Source: Todiramphus chloris collaris (taxonomy: Eukaryota; Chordata; Aves; Coraciiformes; Alcedinidae). From it: a DNA stretch of 64,000 nt. Each line of letters opens with the position of its first letter. The stretch's first letter is position 1. The position numbers and the translations under genes are program-made. Below are positions 60,601 through 64,000 of the stretch, piece after piece. The stretch is from contig JANVCC010000073.1 of the NCBI GenBank assembly GCA_025345505.1, forward strand, positions 2,636,053 through 2,700,052, written 5' to 3'. The notes beneath the pieces are model-generated. The model searched no databases and had not been told where the DNA came from. It was given only the letters and a program-made list of their open reading frames with translations.

Positions 60601-63427
60601 GTCCACCTGATAATTTGCACCATTCTCGTTGACAAATTTTAGAGTGCCAATCAGATGGGCTCATTTACAGATTGTCAAAAATCTTGGTGAGATTTTTTTC
60701 TTCTTAAGAAGTCATCATTTTAAGTATTAATTATCGTGACATATTATTACCAATTAGATTATATCAACTCACACGTAGTGTTCATAAGTACCTACTAATT
60801 ATAGGTAGAAATAAGGTTGCCCAAAACAAGCCTTTGGGGAGGGAGGGGGGAAAGGACATTAAGTGGCTAATAAAAGCCATCGTTCTTTCAACTAGAGCAC
60901 TACTGACTTAAATGGGCCTTTGGTACGTTAGTAAAAAAATTCAGAACCATTTAAAATATATTTTAAGAGATGAATATTTGGATGAAATGTCACACTTGGT
61001 TGTGGGGTTTTTTTTTTAAAGAAAAAAGAGCCAACTGCCAAACACCTTGTTCTAAATACTGTACTGTCTTTGCTGAAACAGGCCGATTTTCAAGCTGTCA
61101 GGAGTTGTATTAAATTAAATGCTTGGACAAGAAAAACGTTTTACAAAAATTTATTGCAACCATCAAATACTTAAAGGCATTCTGTATTAAATACACTATT
61201 AACTTCTTAATAAACAAAACTACTGCAAACATATTAAACAGTACCATTTAAAAGATCAGAAGGACCAATCATAGATAATTACACAACAGAAGATGAAAGC
61301 GTACAGCACTGTATGTCATATGATGACCCACTTGGAGATTGCATTTTGGCAAAGATGATTTCAAGACTATTAATATTCATGTCATGCACATCCAAAGGTA
61401 TGCAAATAACAGAACAGCTAAACTAGAGACTTGCAAACATGAGAGTTCCCACACTACAAATAACCCAGTGGGTACTACGTACCCTCTTTGGCCTGGAAGA
61501 AAATAGGCAACTTATCTGAATAGTAGGTAAACTATTTAAACACTTTGTGTTGAGTAAACAGAAGAACAAGTTTTTCACTTCTTGAAATTTGTTCCATCTT
61601 TTTTCTTTTTTATTTTTTTATCTGTTTTTTTTTTTTTTTCTTTTTACATTTTATGTATCTGATTTTGGTGCCAAGTACAACGCGTGAAGAATGTAAAAAT
61701 CAGACTGCAGTTACCAGTTAACATGTCTGAAGGGTGACAAAATTGTTTATTGAAAAACACCTCCCCATCTCATATATTCAAAATATCCCCTAAATAACTC
61801 CAACAAAGACTCGTCTTAAAAACAAAGTACAGAAACAGGTTTTTAAACCCCAAATTCATATGACTGATTTGACTGTTATCAATTGGGTTCATTTCCCAAT
61901 ATAGTTCTTAAACTAATAATTAAGATGTCAGTAACATTTGTAGTTACGAATCAGAAACACTTAAGAAACAAAAAGAAAAACAAGGGAAAAAAAAAATCAA
62001 AACAGGACCAAAATTAAAGCATCAGTTAAAAAAAAATAAAAAGTTCTCATATTACCAATGTTTACGTGTTCTGCTTATGACCCTGTGCTGTCAAGTCCCT
62101 AAAGAGCATCTTTAAAAGCTGAATGACTTAATTAAAATTTGAGGACTGCAAACAAGCAAGAACTACATCAGCAGCAAAATTTCGATGCCAAACTGAGGTC
62201 CGTAAAGGATACAAAACAGTGTTTTGAAAATTTAAGTCAGCCACAGATCAAAACATACAACTCTGTGAAACAAAGATACCACATTCTAAACTAGTAAGGC
62301 TCAGAAGCAGAAAAAGACTCCATCAGCAACTGTACAAAGCTATGAAGCTGATCCCACACATGCTGGACAGCAAGAAAAAAACCCACAAAAACCCAAAAAT
62401 AAAATAGGAAAAAAAAATCAGTTTCTGAAATACTTATAAAAATTGGTTGAACAAGTCTTTAGCCTAACTACTTCCAAAAAGAACGCGTGGCTCGTCACTT
62501 CATGTTGTGCATTCACTCGTTAGGAAACAAAAGCTTTTACATTTGCTACCCAGGCTACTGTTGAGTAACTACAATGGTACTGGTAAAATATCACGTCTTA
62601 TCTAATTCTATCTTACAGCAGTTTATTTTTATTGAACTTGAAACTGAAGCAATACATATAAGCCACAATTCTGAGAACATCTACGCAACGAATTAAAATG
62701 TAGAATTAGTCTCTTTGATAGCGGTCGAGCCTACGCACAGTGCTTGTAGAATCAGGGCCTGAACTATCACATTAGTCACTTCAGGTATTCTTTAGTGGAT
62801 TAAAACTCAGTGTAATTAACAGCTGAAAACACCTATGACTATTTTCTCCACAGCAGCGTTTGCTCTTTATTGAGAAAGGGTGTTTCAATTAAAAAGGCAA
62901 ATCACGGAACAGTAATGATCAAGTTGACTCTGCAAATATTGTAGCACTGCGTGTCACACAGATGCCAGCTTTGTTTTTCCCTTCTAGTCATTCAGCTAGC
63001 AGGAATTCATGTGTATCAGAAGGAGCTTTTTACCTGCCTGCACGAAATCCTTGTCACAAACCTCACGCTTGCAAATGGGAGCATAAAATGGACAGTGCTG
63101 CAGTGCGTTTATAACACACCCTACGCAAGGTGTGTTAGCTAACACTTCTAAAGCCTTTCTTTGCATTTCTGGATTTTGGCCTCTGTTTTCTGGCCCCTTG
63201 GTCAAACTTGCGGGAAGCCCGTGAGCGAGTCTTTACAAGGCAGGCAGTCGTGGTTTTTACAACCTGCTTGCTCTTCCGTTGCGCCGGTTTGCGCCCACGC
63301 CTAGGGTGTGTTATAATCTTTTTTAAGTCCTTACGGATGGTATCATACCTATTCTCAGGATCGTCATCATCATCATCTTCCTCCTCCTCCATTGGAACAG
63401 TCCTTGATTTAGTCTCTCCCTCATCTC
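16289..63427 (-). CDS. ATRX: ATRX chromatin remodeller, exons 10-35 (C-terminal half)
   Basis: ATRX is a nuclear Snf2-family ATPase that, with DAXX, deposits histone H3.3 at telomeric and pericentromeric repeats; loss in humans causes ATR-X syndrome and ALT-type telomere maintenance. Twenty-six exons were placed by acceptor AG, donor GT and reading phase, and every join keeps the frame open. They give 1232 codons (human full length 2492 aa). Order, numbering residues from the first codon here: acidic and Ser-rich linker (1-260), ATPase core from about 300 (Walker A GLGKT in exon 17, DEGH in exon 20, GTPLQNN, then helicase C in exons 27-29 ending VYRFGQ), and a conserved C-terminus with a Gln-rich end. 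All key helicase residues are intact. Exons 1-9, which include the ADD domain, lie beyond the right edge. Homology is from remembered human ATRX; residue identity is very high in the core. Confidence 0.98.
16568..17318 (-). other. ATRX: ATRX intron 34
   Basis: This 751-base GT-AG intron contains only a short run of four CCCAA-type units near 17108-17128. Nothing else was recognised. Confidence 0.85.
17319..17447 (-). CDS. ATRX: ATRX exon 34
   Basis: This exon has 43 codons (residues 1098-1140), phase 0 at both ends, from [10 protein letters not shown] to DVLTKQQM, and is followed by donor GTAAAA. It belongs to the conserved helical C-terminal region. The preceding exon ends at ATT (Ile), so the join reads ST-I-W where mammals have SA-V-W. 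Confidence 0.96.
17448..18014 (-). other. ATRX: ATRX intron 33
   Basis: This 567-base intron is AT-rich towards its upstream end. No repeat or RNA gene was recognised. Confidence 0.85.
18015..18110 (-). CDS. ATRX: ATRX exon 33
   Basis: This exon has 32 codons (residues 1066-1097), [18 protein letters not shown] through LEDIISTI, phase 0 at both ends, with acceptor TTCTCAG and donor GTGAGT. The donor sequence itself could be read as Val-Ser, which makes the open frame run a little past the exon. Confidence 0.96.
18149..18232. repeat. 42-bp direct tandem duplication
   Basis: Two adjacent copies (18149-18190 and 18191-18232) each begin ACAAAGAACACATTTCCTTG and differ at only two positions. The low divergence suggests a fairly recent event. 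It lies in the region that should hold the branch point and upstream polypyrimidine sequence of ATRX intron 32. Confidence 0.93.
18292..18356 (+). mobile_element. CR1 LINE 3'-end fragment
   Basis: AGTCTGGACTAGCCGATC, then CGAGGTCCCTTCCAATCC and ACATTCTGTGACTCTGTG, matches the CR1 terminus including an octamer-like tail. Only the last 65 bases remain, antisense to ATRX. Confidence 0.68.
18815..18940 (-). CDS. ATRX: ATRX exon 32
   Basis: This exon has 42 codons (residues 1024-1065), [16 protein letters not shown] to [12 protein letters not shown], phase 0 at both ends, with acceptor TTTTCCAG and donor GTGAGT. The [17 protein letters not shown] stretch is identical to the mammalian sequence as I recall it. 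Confidence 0.96.
18941..20113 (-). other. ATRX: ATRX intron 31
   Basis: This 1.2-kb AT-rich intron has short A runs near 19583 and 19850. No element was recognised. Confidence 0.85.
20114..20263 (-). CDS. ATRX: ATRX exon 31
   Basis: This exon has 50 codons (residues 974-1023), [20 protein letters not shown] to [11 protein letters not shown], phase 0 at both ends. It is acidic and helical ([16 protein letters not shown]). The sequence just beyond the helicase core is strongly conserved with mammals. Confidence 0.97.
20264..27027 (-). other. ATRX: ATRX intron 30 (6.8 kb)
   Basis: This is the longest intron wholly inside the window. It holds a plus-strand CR1 (23900-24345) and otherwise AT-rich sequence. 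A 26820-26880 patch is TAATA-rich. No exon-like conserved frame or RNA gene was recognised. Confidence 0.85.
23900..24345 (+). mobile_element. CR1 LINE, 3' part with residual ORF2 frame
   Basis: A plus-strand frame open to 24251 encodes the CR1 ORF2 tail: [20 protein letters not shown], then [49 protein letters not shown] and VVLRDMV. It is followed by GGTCTCTTCCAGCC and CTATTCTGTGATTCTATT. It lies in ATRX intron 30, antisense to the gene. The intact frame implies this copy is younger than most others here. Confidence 0.85.
27028..27222 (-). CDS. ATRX: ATRX exon 30
   Basis: This exon has 65 codons (residues 909-973), [20 protein letters not shown] to [12 protein letters not shown], phase 0 at both ends, after acceptor [23 protein letters not shown] completes the helicase C lobe downstream of motif [21 protein letters not shown] follows, as in mammals. 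Confidence 0.97.
27223..28625 (-). other. ATRX: ATRX intron 29
   Basis: This 1.4-kb intron has prominent plus-strand A tracts at about 27513-27604, which are T tracts on the gene strand. They lie 290-380 bases upstream of the exon 30 acceptor. No transposon ends were recognised beside them. Confidence 0.85.
27513..27604. repeat. A-rich low-complexity tract
   Basis: An A run of about 18, AT-rich sequence, then an A run of about 28 on the plus strand. It reads as T-rich on the ATRX strand. Exact lengths are probably unstable. Confidence 0.85.
28626..28803 (-). CDS. ATRX: ATRX exon 29 (helicase motifs V and VI)
   Basis: This 178-nt exon has a first base that completes Arg849, then residues 850-908. 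It carries [17 protein letters not shown] (motif V), [12 protein letters not shown], and [11 protein letters not shown] (motif VI with the arginine finger region), ending VYRFLAQ. All motif residues are intact, so the ATPase should be functional. Confidence 0.98.
28804..29532 (-). other. ATRX: ATRX intron 28
   Basis: This 729-base AT-rich intron has no element I recognise. Confidence 0.85.
29533..29641 (-). CDS. ATRX: ATRX exon 28
   Basis: This 109-nt exon encodes residues 813-848 plus two bases of Arg849: [20 protein letters not shown] and [24 protein letters not shown] is the helicase C segment between motifs IV and V. Acceptor is TTTATAG and donor GTGAGA. Confidence 0.97.
29642..31661 (-). 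other. ATRX: ATRX intron 27
   Basis: This 2.0-kb AT-rich intron contains a plus-strand 134-codon frame at 30674-31078 that has no recognisable domain and looks fortuitous. No repeat was recognised. Confidence 0.8.
31662..31765 (-). CDS. ATRX: ATRX exon 27 (helicase motif IV)
   Basis: This 104-nt exon has a first base that completes Val778, then [20 protein letters not shown] (motif IV region) and [14 protein letters not shown]. The NRDKTDKDK part is one residue shorter than the human segment as I remember it. Confidence 0.96.
31766..32049 (-). other. ATRX: ATRX intron 26
   Basis: This 284-base GT-AG intron contains nothing recognisable. Confidence 0.85.
32050..32203 (-). CDS. ATRX: ATRX exon 26
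   Basis: This 154-nt exon encodes residues 727-777 plus two bases of Val778: [20 protein letters not shown] and [20 protein letters not shown]. It forms the start of the second RecA-like lobe. Acceptor is TTAATAG. Confidence 0.97.
32204..33768 (-). other. ATRX: ATRX intron 25
   Basis: This 1.6-kb intron has a (CA)7 run at 33141-33154 and a plus-strand 174-codon frame at 32809-33333 with no domain. No transposon was recognised. Confidence 0.8.
33141..33154. repeat. (CA)7 microsatellite
   Basis: Seven CA units lie in ATRX intron 25. This is a simple dinucleotide repeat. Confidence 0.85.
33769..33941 (-). CDS. ATRX: ATRX exon 25 (Lys/Ser-rich insertion)
   Basis: This 173-nt exon has a first base that completes Lys669, then residues 670-726 plus one base. 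It is Lys-rich ([11 protein letters not shown]), then [20 protein letters not shown] and [19 protein letters not shown]. It encodes the disordered insertion between the two ATPase lobes. Its C-terminal third is the least conserved part of the core compared with mammals. Confidence 0.96.
33942..34153 (-). other. ATRX: ATRX intron 24
   Basis: This is a short 212-base intron with nothing recognisable. Confidence 0.85.
34154..34242 (-). CDS. ATRX: ATRX exon 24
   Basis: This 89-nt exon encodes residues 640-668 plus two bases: [20 protein letters not shown] and MSLSSDDYA. It is an acidic Ser-rich segment of the inter-lobe insertion. The acceptor is the unusual TTTTGAG. Confidence 0.95.
34243..34536 (-). 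other. ATRX: ATRX intron 23
   Basis: This 294-base intron contains nothing recognisable. Confidence 0.85.
34537..34667 (-). CDS. ATRX: ATRX exon 23
   Basis: This 131-nt exon encodes residues 596-639: [20 protein letters not shown] and [20 protein letters not shown] then [15 protein letters not shown] is the conserved Snf2 'HP' segment. VGGGNEGG replaces human VGNNSEGG. Confidence 0.96.
34668..38351 (-). other. ATRX: ATRX intron 22 (3.7 kb)
   Basis: This is AT-rich intronic sequence. A short G8 run lies near 36882. No transposon ends, RNA gene or conserved frame were recognised. Confidence 0.8.
38352..38469 (-). CDS. ATRX: ATRX exon 22
   Basis: This 118-nt exon encodes residues 557-595 plus one base: [20 protein letters not shown] and [19 protein letters not shown]. 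It is preceded by AAAATTACAG. It is the Snf2 segment linking the lobes. Confidence 0.97.
38470..40135 (-). other. ATRX: ATRX intron 21
   Basis: This 1.7-kb intron contains nothing recognisable beyond a T8-10 run near 39600. Confidence 0.8.
40136..40311 (-). CDS. ATRX: ATRX exon 21
   Basis: This 176-nt exon encodes residues 498-556 (Tyr498 shared with exon 20): [40 protein letters not shown] and [17 protein letters not shown]. It is almost identical to the mammalian exon. Confidence 0.97.
40312..41042 (-). other. ATRX: ATRX intron 20
   Basis: This 731-base AT-rich intron contains nothing recognisable. Confidence 0.85.
41043..41180 (-). CDS. ATRX: ATRX exon 20 (Walker B / DEGH box)
   Basis: This 138-nt exon encodes residues 452-497 plus one base: [20 protein letters not shown] and [22 protein letters not shown] is the ATRX form of the DEAH ATPase motif II, and LTGTPLQNN is motif III. 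Both are complete. Confidence 0.98.
41457..41478. repeat. (TG)n(TA)n dinucleotide repeat
   Basis: About five TG units run into about four TA units. This is a compound microsatellite in intron 19. Confidence 0.8.
43318..43545 (-). mobile_element. Diverged CR1-like LINE fragment
   Basis: GACCTGAAGGGATCATTTAA near the left end resembles the reversed CR1 terminus. TCTAGCCTGAAAAGCCTTAC and TTCAATCTCTCCTCAAAG further right resemble the reversed 'AGCCTGGAGAAGAGAAGGCT' region of CR1. It is heavily mutated, so it is an old copy or possibly a related LINE. Confidence 0.45.
46286..46463 (-). CDS. ATRX: ATRX exon 19
   Basis: This 178-nt exon encodes residues 393-451 plus one base: [40 protein letters not shown] and [13 protein letters not shown]. 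It is ATPase lobe 1. The order Asp-Glu-Gly replaces human Glu-Asp-Gly. Confidence 0.97.
46464..46669 (-). other. ATRX: ATRX intron 18
   Basis: This is a short 206-base intron with donor GTATAA and nothing else recognisable. Confidence 0.85.
46670..46816 (-). CDS. ATRX: ATRX exon 18 (motif Ia)
   Basis: This exon has 49 codons (residues 344-392), phase 0 at both ends: [38 protein letters not shown] and [24 protein letters not shown] is helicase motif Ia. Confidence 0.97.
46817..51052 (-). other. ATRX: ATRX intron 17 (4.2 kb)
   Basis: This is AT-moderate intronic sequence. A minus-strand 156-codon frame (47280-47750) has no recognisable domain. The stretch 48-50 kb is less AT-rich than neighbouring introns and could hold old, unrecognisable repeats; I cannot name any. 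Confidence 0.75.
51053..51162 (-). CDS. ATRX: ATRX exon 17 (Walker A)
   Basis: This 110-nt exon encodes residues 307-343: [20 protein letters not shown] and [22 protein letters not shown] is the nucleotide-binding Walker A loop (helicase motif I), and GVQFMWD is the Q-motif-like start of the Snf2 core. Confidence 0.98.
51163..52335 (-). other. ATRX: ATRX intron 16
   Basis: This 1.2-kb intron includes a diverged plus-strand CR1-like stretch (51660-52125), antisense to ATRX. Confidence 0.8.
51660..52125 (+). mobile_element. Diverged CR1-like LINE 3' part
   Basis: TTAGATGAGTCCAAGGACCC, TTCCAACTTTACATTTCTAA and CAATTCCTCAATAGAAGTGG resemble, with many changes, the last few hundred bases of CR1. 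CTGCTGTGTCTGGTTCAGGGC upstream resembles the 'ACACTGTGTCCAGTTCTGGGC' region. It is an old copy antisense to ATRX. Confidence 0.5.
52336..52477 (-). CDS. ATRX: ATRX exon 16
   Basis: This 142-nt exon encodes residues 260-306 plus one base: [38 protein letters not shown] and TRLKPHQVD. It is the entry into the ATPase domain, LKPHQVDG being the conserved Snf2 start. Confidence 0.97.
52478..52870 (-). other. ATRX: ATRX intron 15
   Basis: This 393-base intron contains nothing recognisable. Confidence 0.85.
52871..53050 (-). CDS. ATRX: ATRX exon 15 (contracted acidic tract)
   Basis: This exon has 60 codons (residues 200-259), phase 0: [40 protein letters not shown] and [20 protein letters not shown]. 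The acceptor is read as AATAG before AGTAAT. Between SNSE and [10 protein letters not shown] there are only three residues, where human ATRX has a long poly-Glu tract of about 20. A charged coiled-coil-like region precedes the ATPase. Confidence 0.95.
53051..53671 (-). other. ATRX: ATRX intron 14
   Basis: This 621-base AT-rich intron has a T run near 53160 and nothing else. Confidence 0.85.
53672..53780 (-). CDS. ATRX: ATRX exon 14
   Basis: This 109-nt exon has a first base that completes Arg163, then residues 164-199: [20 protein letters not shown] and [24 protein letters not shown] is a strong nuclear-localisation-type cluster. Confidence 0.96.
53781..54282 (-). other. ATRX: ATRX intron 13
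   Basis: This 502-base intron has a T12-13 run near 54111 and nothing else. Confidence 0.85.
54283..54376 (-). CDS. ATRX: ATRX exon 13
   Basis: This 94-nt exon has two first bases that complete Val132, then residues 133-162 plus two bases: [20 protein letters not shown] and [10 protein letters not shown]. It is an acidic Ser-rich linker with likely CK2-type sites. Acceptor is TTTGAAG. Confidence 0.95.
54377..56053 (-). other. ATRX: ATRX intron 12
   Basis: This 1.7-kb intron has a short minus-strand CR1 end at 55263-55330. No other element was recognised. Confidence 0.85.
55263..55330 (-). mobile_element. CR1 LINE 3'-end fragment
   Basis: CACAGAATGTTAGGGGTTGG, then AAGGGACTTCTGAAGATCAC and GAGTCCAAACCCCCC, is the reversed CR1 terminus. 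The copy is short and lies in the same orientation as ATRX. Confidence 0.68.
56054..56233 (-). CDS. ATRX: ATRX exon 12
   Basis: This 180-nt exon encodes residues 72-131 (Glu72 shared with exon 11) plus one base: [40 protein letters not shown] and [40 protein letters not shown] is identical to mammals as I recall; the flanks vary. Confidence 0.96.
56234..56756 (-). other. ATRX: ATRX intron 11
   Basis: This 523-base intron could, if retained, extend exon 11 by 28 codons (to a stop at 56671). An AATAAA on the gene strand lies at 56282-56287, about 50 bases before the exon 12 acceptor. No repeat was recognised. Confidence 0.85.
56757..56890 (-). CDS. ATRX: ATRX exon 11 (DAXX-binding helix region)
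   Basis: This 134-nt exon has a first base that completes Arg27, then residues 28-71 plus one base: [40 protein letters not shown] and [18 protein letters not shown] matches the helix of human ATRX that packs on the DAXX four-helix bundle (established from published structures, recalled from memory). It is conserved here without change. Confidence 0.96.
58668..58758. repeat. T/G-rich low-complexity block
   Basis: Plus-strand T runs alternate with G-rich clusters (GGAGGGTGGGG, GGAGGAGGGGTAGGGGAG, GGTTTGGGG). It could form weak G-quadruplex structures, but most loops are too long for the canonical pattern. Confidence 0.7.
61150..61155 (-). terminator. Candidate poly(A) signal for short ATRX transcript
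   Basis: The plus-strand TTTATT reads AATAAA on the gene strand in the context GGTTGCAATAAATTTTTG, a typical mRNA 3'-end context. It would give a UTR of about 2 kb after the stop at 63135. Nearer hexamers exist, so which is used is unknown. Confidence 0.35.
62866..62871 (-). terminator. Candidate proximal poly(A) signal for short ATRX transcript
   Basis: An AATAAA on the gene strand, about 265 bases after the stop of the extended exon 10 frame. It is the first canonical hexamer after that stop. Confidence 0.35.
63135..63427 (-). CDS. ATRX: Extended ATRX exon 10: possible alternative terminal exon of a short ATRX isoform
   Basis: If the exon 10 donor at 63347-63348 is not used, the ATRX frame continues as [14 protein letters not shown] and on for 70 residues to TAA at 63135-63137. 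The tail has 25 Lys/Arg and only 3 acidic residues, includes [14 protein letters not shown] (an AT-hook-like RGRKP core) and [12 protein letters not shown], and uses GC-rich codons unlike the AT-rich intron beyond. Gene-strand AATAAA signals follow. The product would keep the N-terminal half of ATRX but lose the DAXX-binding helix and ATPase. Mammals make a truncated ATRXt by intron retention and intronic polyadenylation (known); that this is the avian counterpart is inference. The alternative is a chance open frame. Confidence 0.55.
63349..63427 (-). CDS. ATRX: ATRX exon 10
   Basis: This 79-nt exon has two first bases that complete a Gly codon begun in exon 9, then 25 codons [25 protein letters not shown] and two bases of Arg27. 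It corresponds to human GDEALSKSVPVTV and the following Asp run ending DPENR. The join PEN-R-IAKKML to exon 11 matches the human protein. Acceptor CTCCCCCAG is strong; donor GTATGA is moderate. Confidence 0.93.
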
Positions 63428-64000
63428 CTGGGGGAGGAAGGGGAAAGAAAAAGAAACAGAAAACATCAACGCTCAAAACACGTAAAAGCAGCGATGAACA
63501 ACACAGCACGTGAGGTATTGTCTCCATCAAGAAACCCCGTGTAAAAATCACTCAGGAAGGCCACCACTTTTCTACTAGCAAATAAAAAAGCCAGTTGACT
63601 ATCTTAATATATAAAAATAAGTCTTTTTTATTAATAGGATATCCAGTCTTTCAAGCAGCGCTTTTACCCACGTTACGCTTGCTACTACACACACCTTGCA
63701 ACTCTTTTACACCATGATACCTGGTCTTTTACACCCAAGCACATAGTGACTGAATACTCCACTTAGGAGCTGGAAATTAAGTTTCCTAAGAAGTTACTAG
63801 CTGCACTTTCAGAAGCTCCACAACTGAATTTGTTTAAAGTGAAAAGGAGACACAGATAAATGTATTACAGAATCAACTTAGGAGCTACCCTGCTGCCATT
63901 AAGAAGTATTTGGGAACAATAATCTTTTGCTTTCAGAGTATCCAGTACCATTGGTGTGTATGTGTAAAGTTACGTTGTGAAAACTACACAATGTTTGCCT
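63428..64000 (-). other. ATRX: ATRX intron 9 (3' part)
   Basis: This is non-coding sequence upstream of exon 10 to the window edge. No frame resembling the end of the giant exon 9 is present, so intron 9 is at least 573 bases. Nothing else was recognised. Confidence 0.8.

Larger units (their letters stand above)
56891..63348 (-). other. ATRX: ATRX intron 10 (6.5 kb)
   Basis: The part next to exon 10 (63135-63348) remains open in the ATRX frame, as described in the short-isoform entry. Several gene-strand AATAAA signals occur at 62866-62871, 62622-62633, 61746-61751 and 61150-61155. A T/G-rich block lies at 58668-58758. Other sequence is AT-rich and featureless. Confidence 0.8.

Noticed and set aside
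63428..64000. Possible end of the giant ATRX exon 9
   Set aside because: No long frame with the expected charged, Ser/Lys-rich composition; exon 9 lies beyond the window.
1..64000. tRNA, rRNA, CRISPR or prokaryotic-type operon features
   Set aside because: None seen; the window is intron-rich vertebrate DNA with two spliced genes.

Overview
This window is vertebrate, and almost certainly avian, nuclear DNA. It holds the 3' part of FGF16 on the + strand and the 3' half of ATRX on the - strand, arranged tail to tail as on mammalian Xq21. The bird assignment rests on the FGF16-ATRX neighbourhood combined with many CR1-type LINE fragments, recognised by their conserved 3' end (GGTCCCTTCCAACC plus an ATTCTRTG-like tail), and on the absence of any Alu, L1 or B-type repeats I could recognise.

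Layout: 1-2513 is FGF16 intron 1; exon 1 lies to the left of the window. FGF16 exon 2 (2514-2617) and exon 3 (6762-7007) encode the last 115 whole residues of the protein, followed by a 3' UTR with a G-quadruplex-type motif, an AU-rich element and an AATAAA at 7811. From about 7.84 to 13.45 kb is GC-rich intergenic DNA with no gene I can support. From 13.45 to 64 kb everything lies inside ATRX on the - strand: a 2.8 kb 3' UTR, then 26 coding exons (human numbering 35 back to 10) between 16289 and 63427. The giant exon 9 and everything 5' of it, including the ADD domain, lie beyond the right edge. All exon joins were checked by reading phase: each intron is GT-AG, each joined frame stays open, and the segment encodes 1232 codons. 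They comprise the acidic/serine-rich linker, the helix that in human ATRX binds DAXX, the full Snf2-family ATPase/helicase core (Walker A in exon 17, DEGH box in exon 20, motifs V and VI in exon 29) and the conserved glutamine-rich C-terminus.

The most interesting signal is at ATRX exon 10. The reading frame does not stop at the exon 10 splice donor: it runs 70 residues into intron 10, and this tail is 36% Lys/Arg, contains an AT-hook-like RRGRKP core and is more GC-rich than the surrounding intron. It is followed by AT-rich DNA with several - strand AATAAA signals. This looks like an alternative terminal exon for a short ATRX lacking the ATPase and the DAXX-binding helix. A truncated, intron-retaining isoform (ATRXt) is known in mammals; whether this is its equivalent needs transcript data. 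Other points are loss of the long poly-glutamate tract in exon 15, a 42-bp tandem duplication just upstream of the exon 33 splice acceptor, and clustered early poly(A) hexamers in the ATRX 3' UTR.
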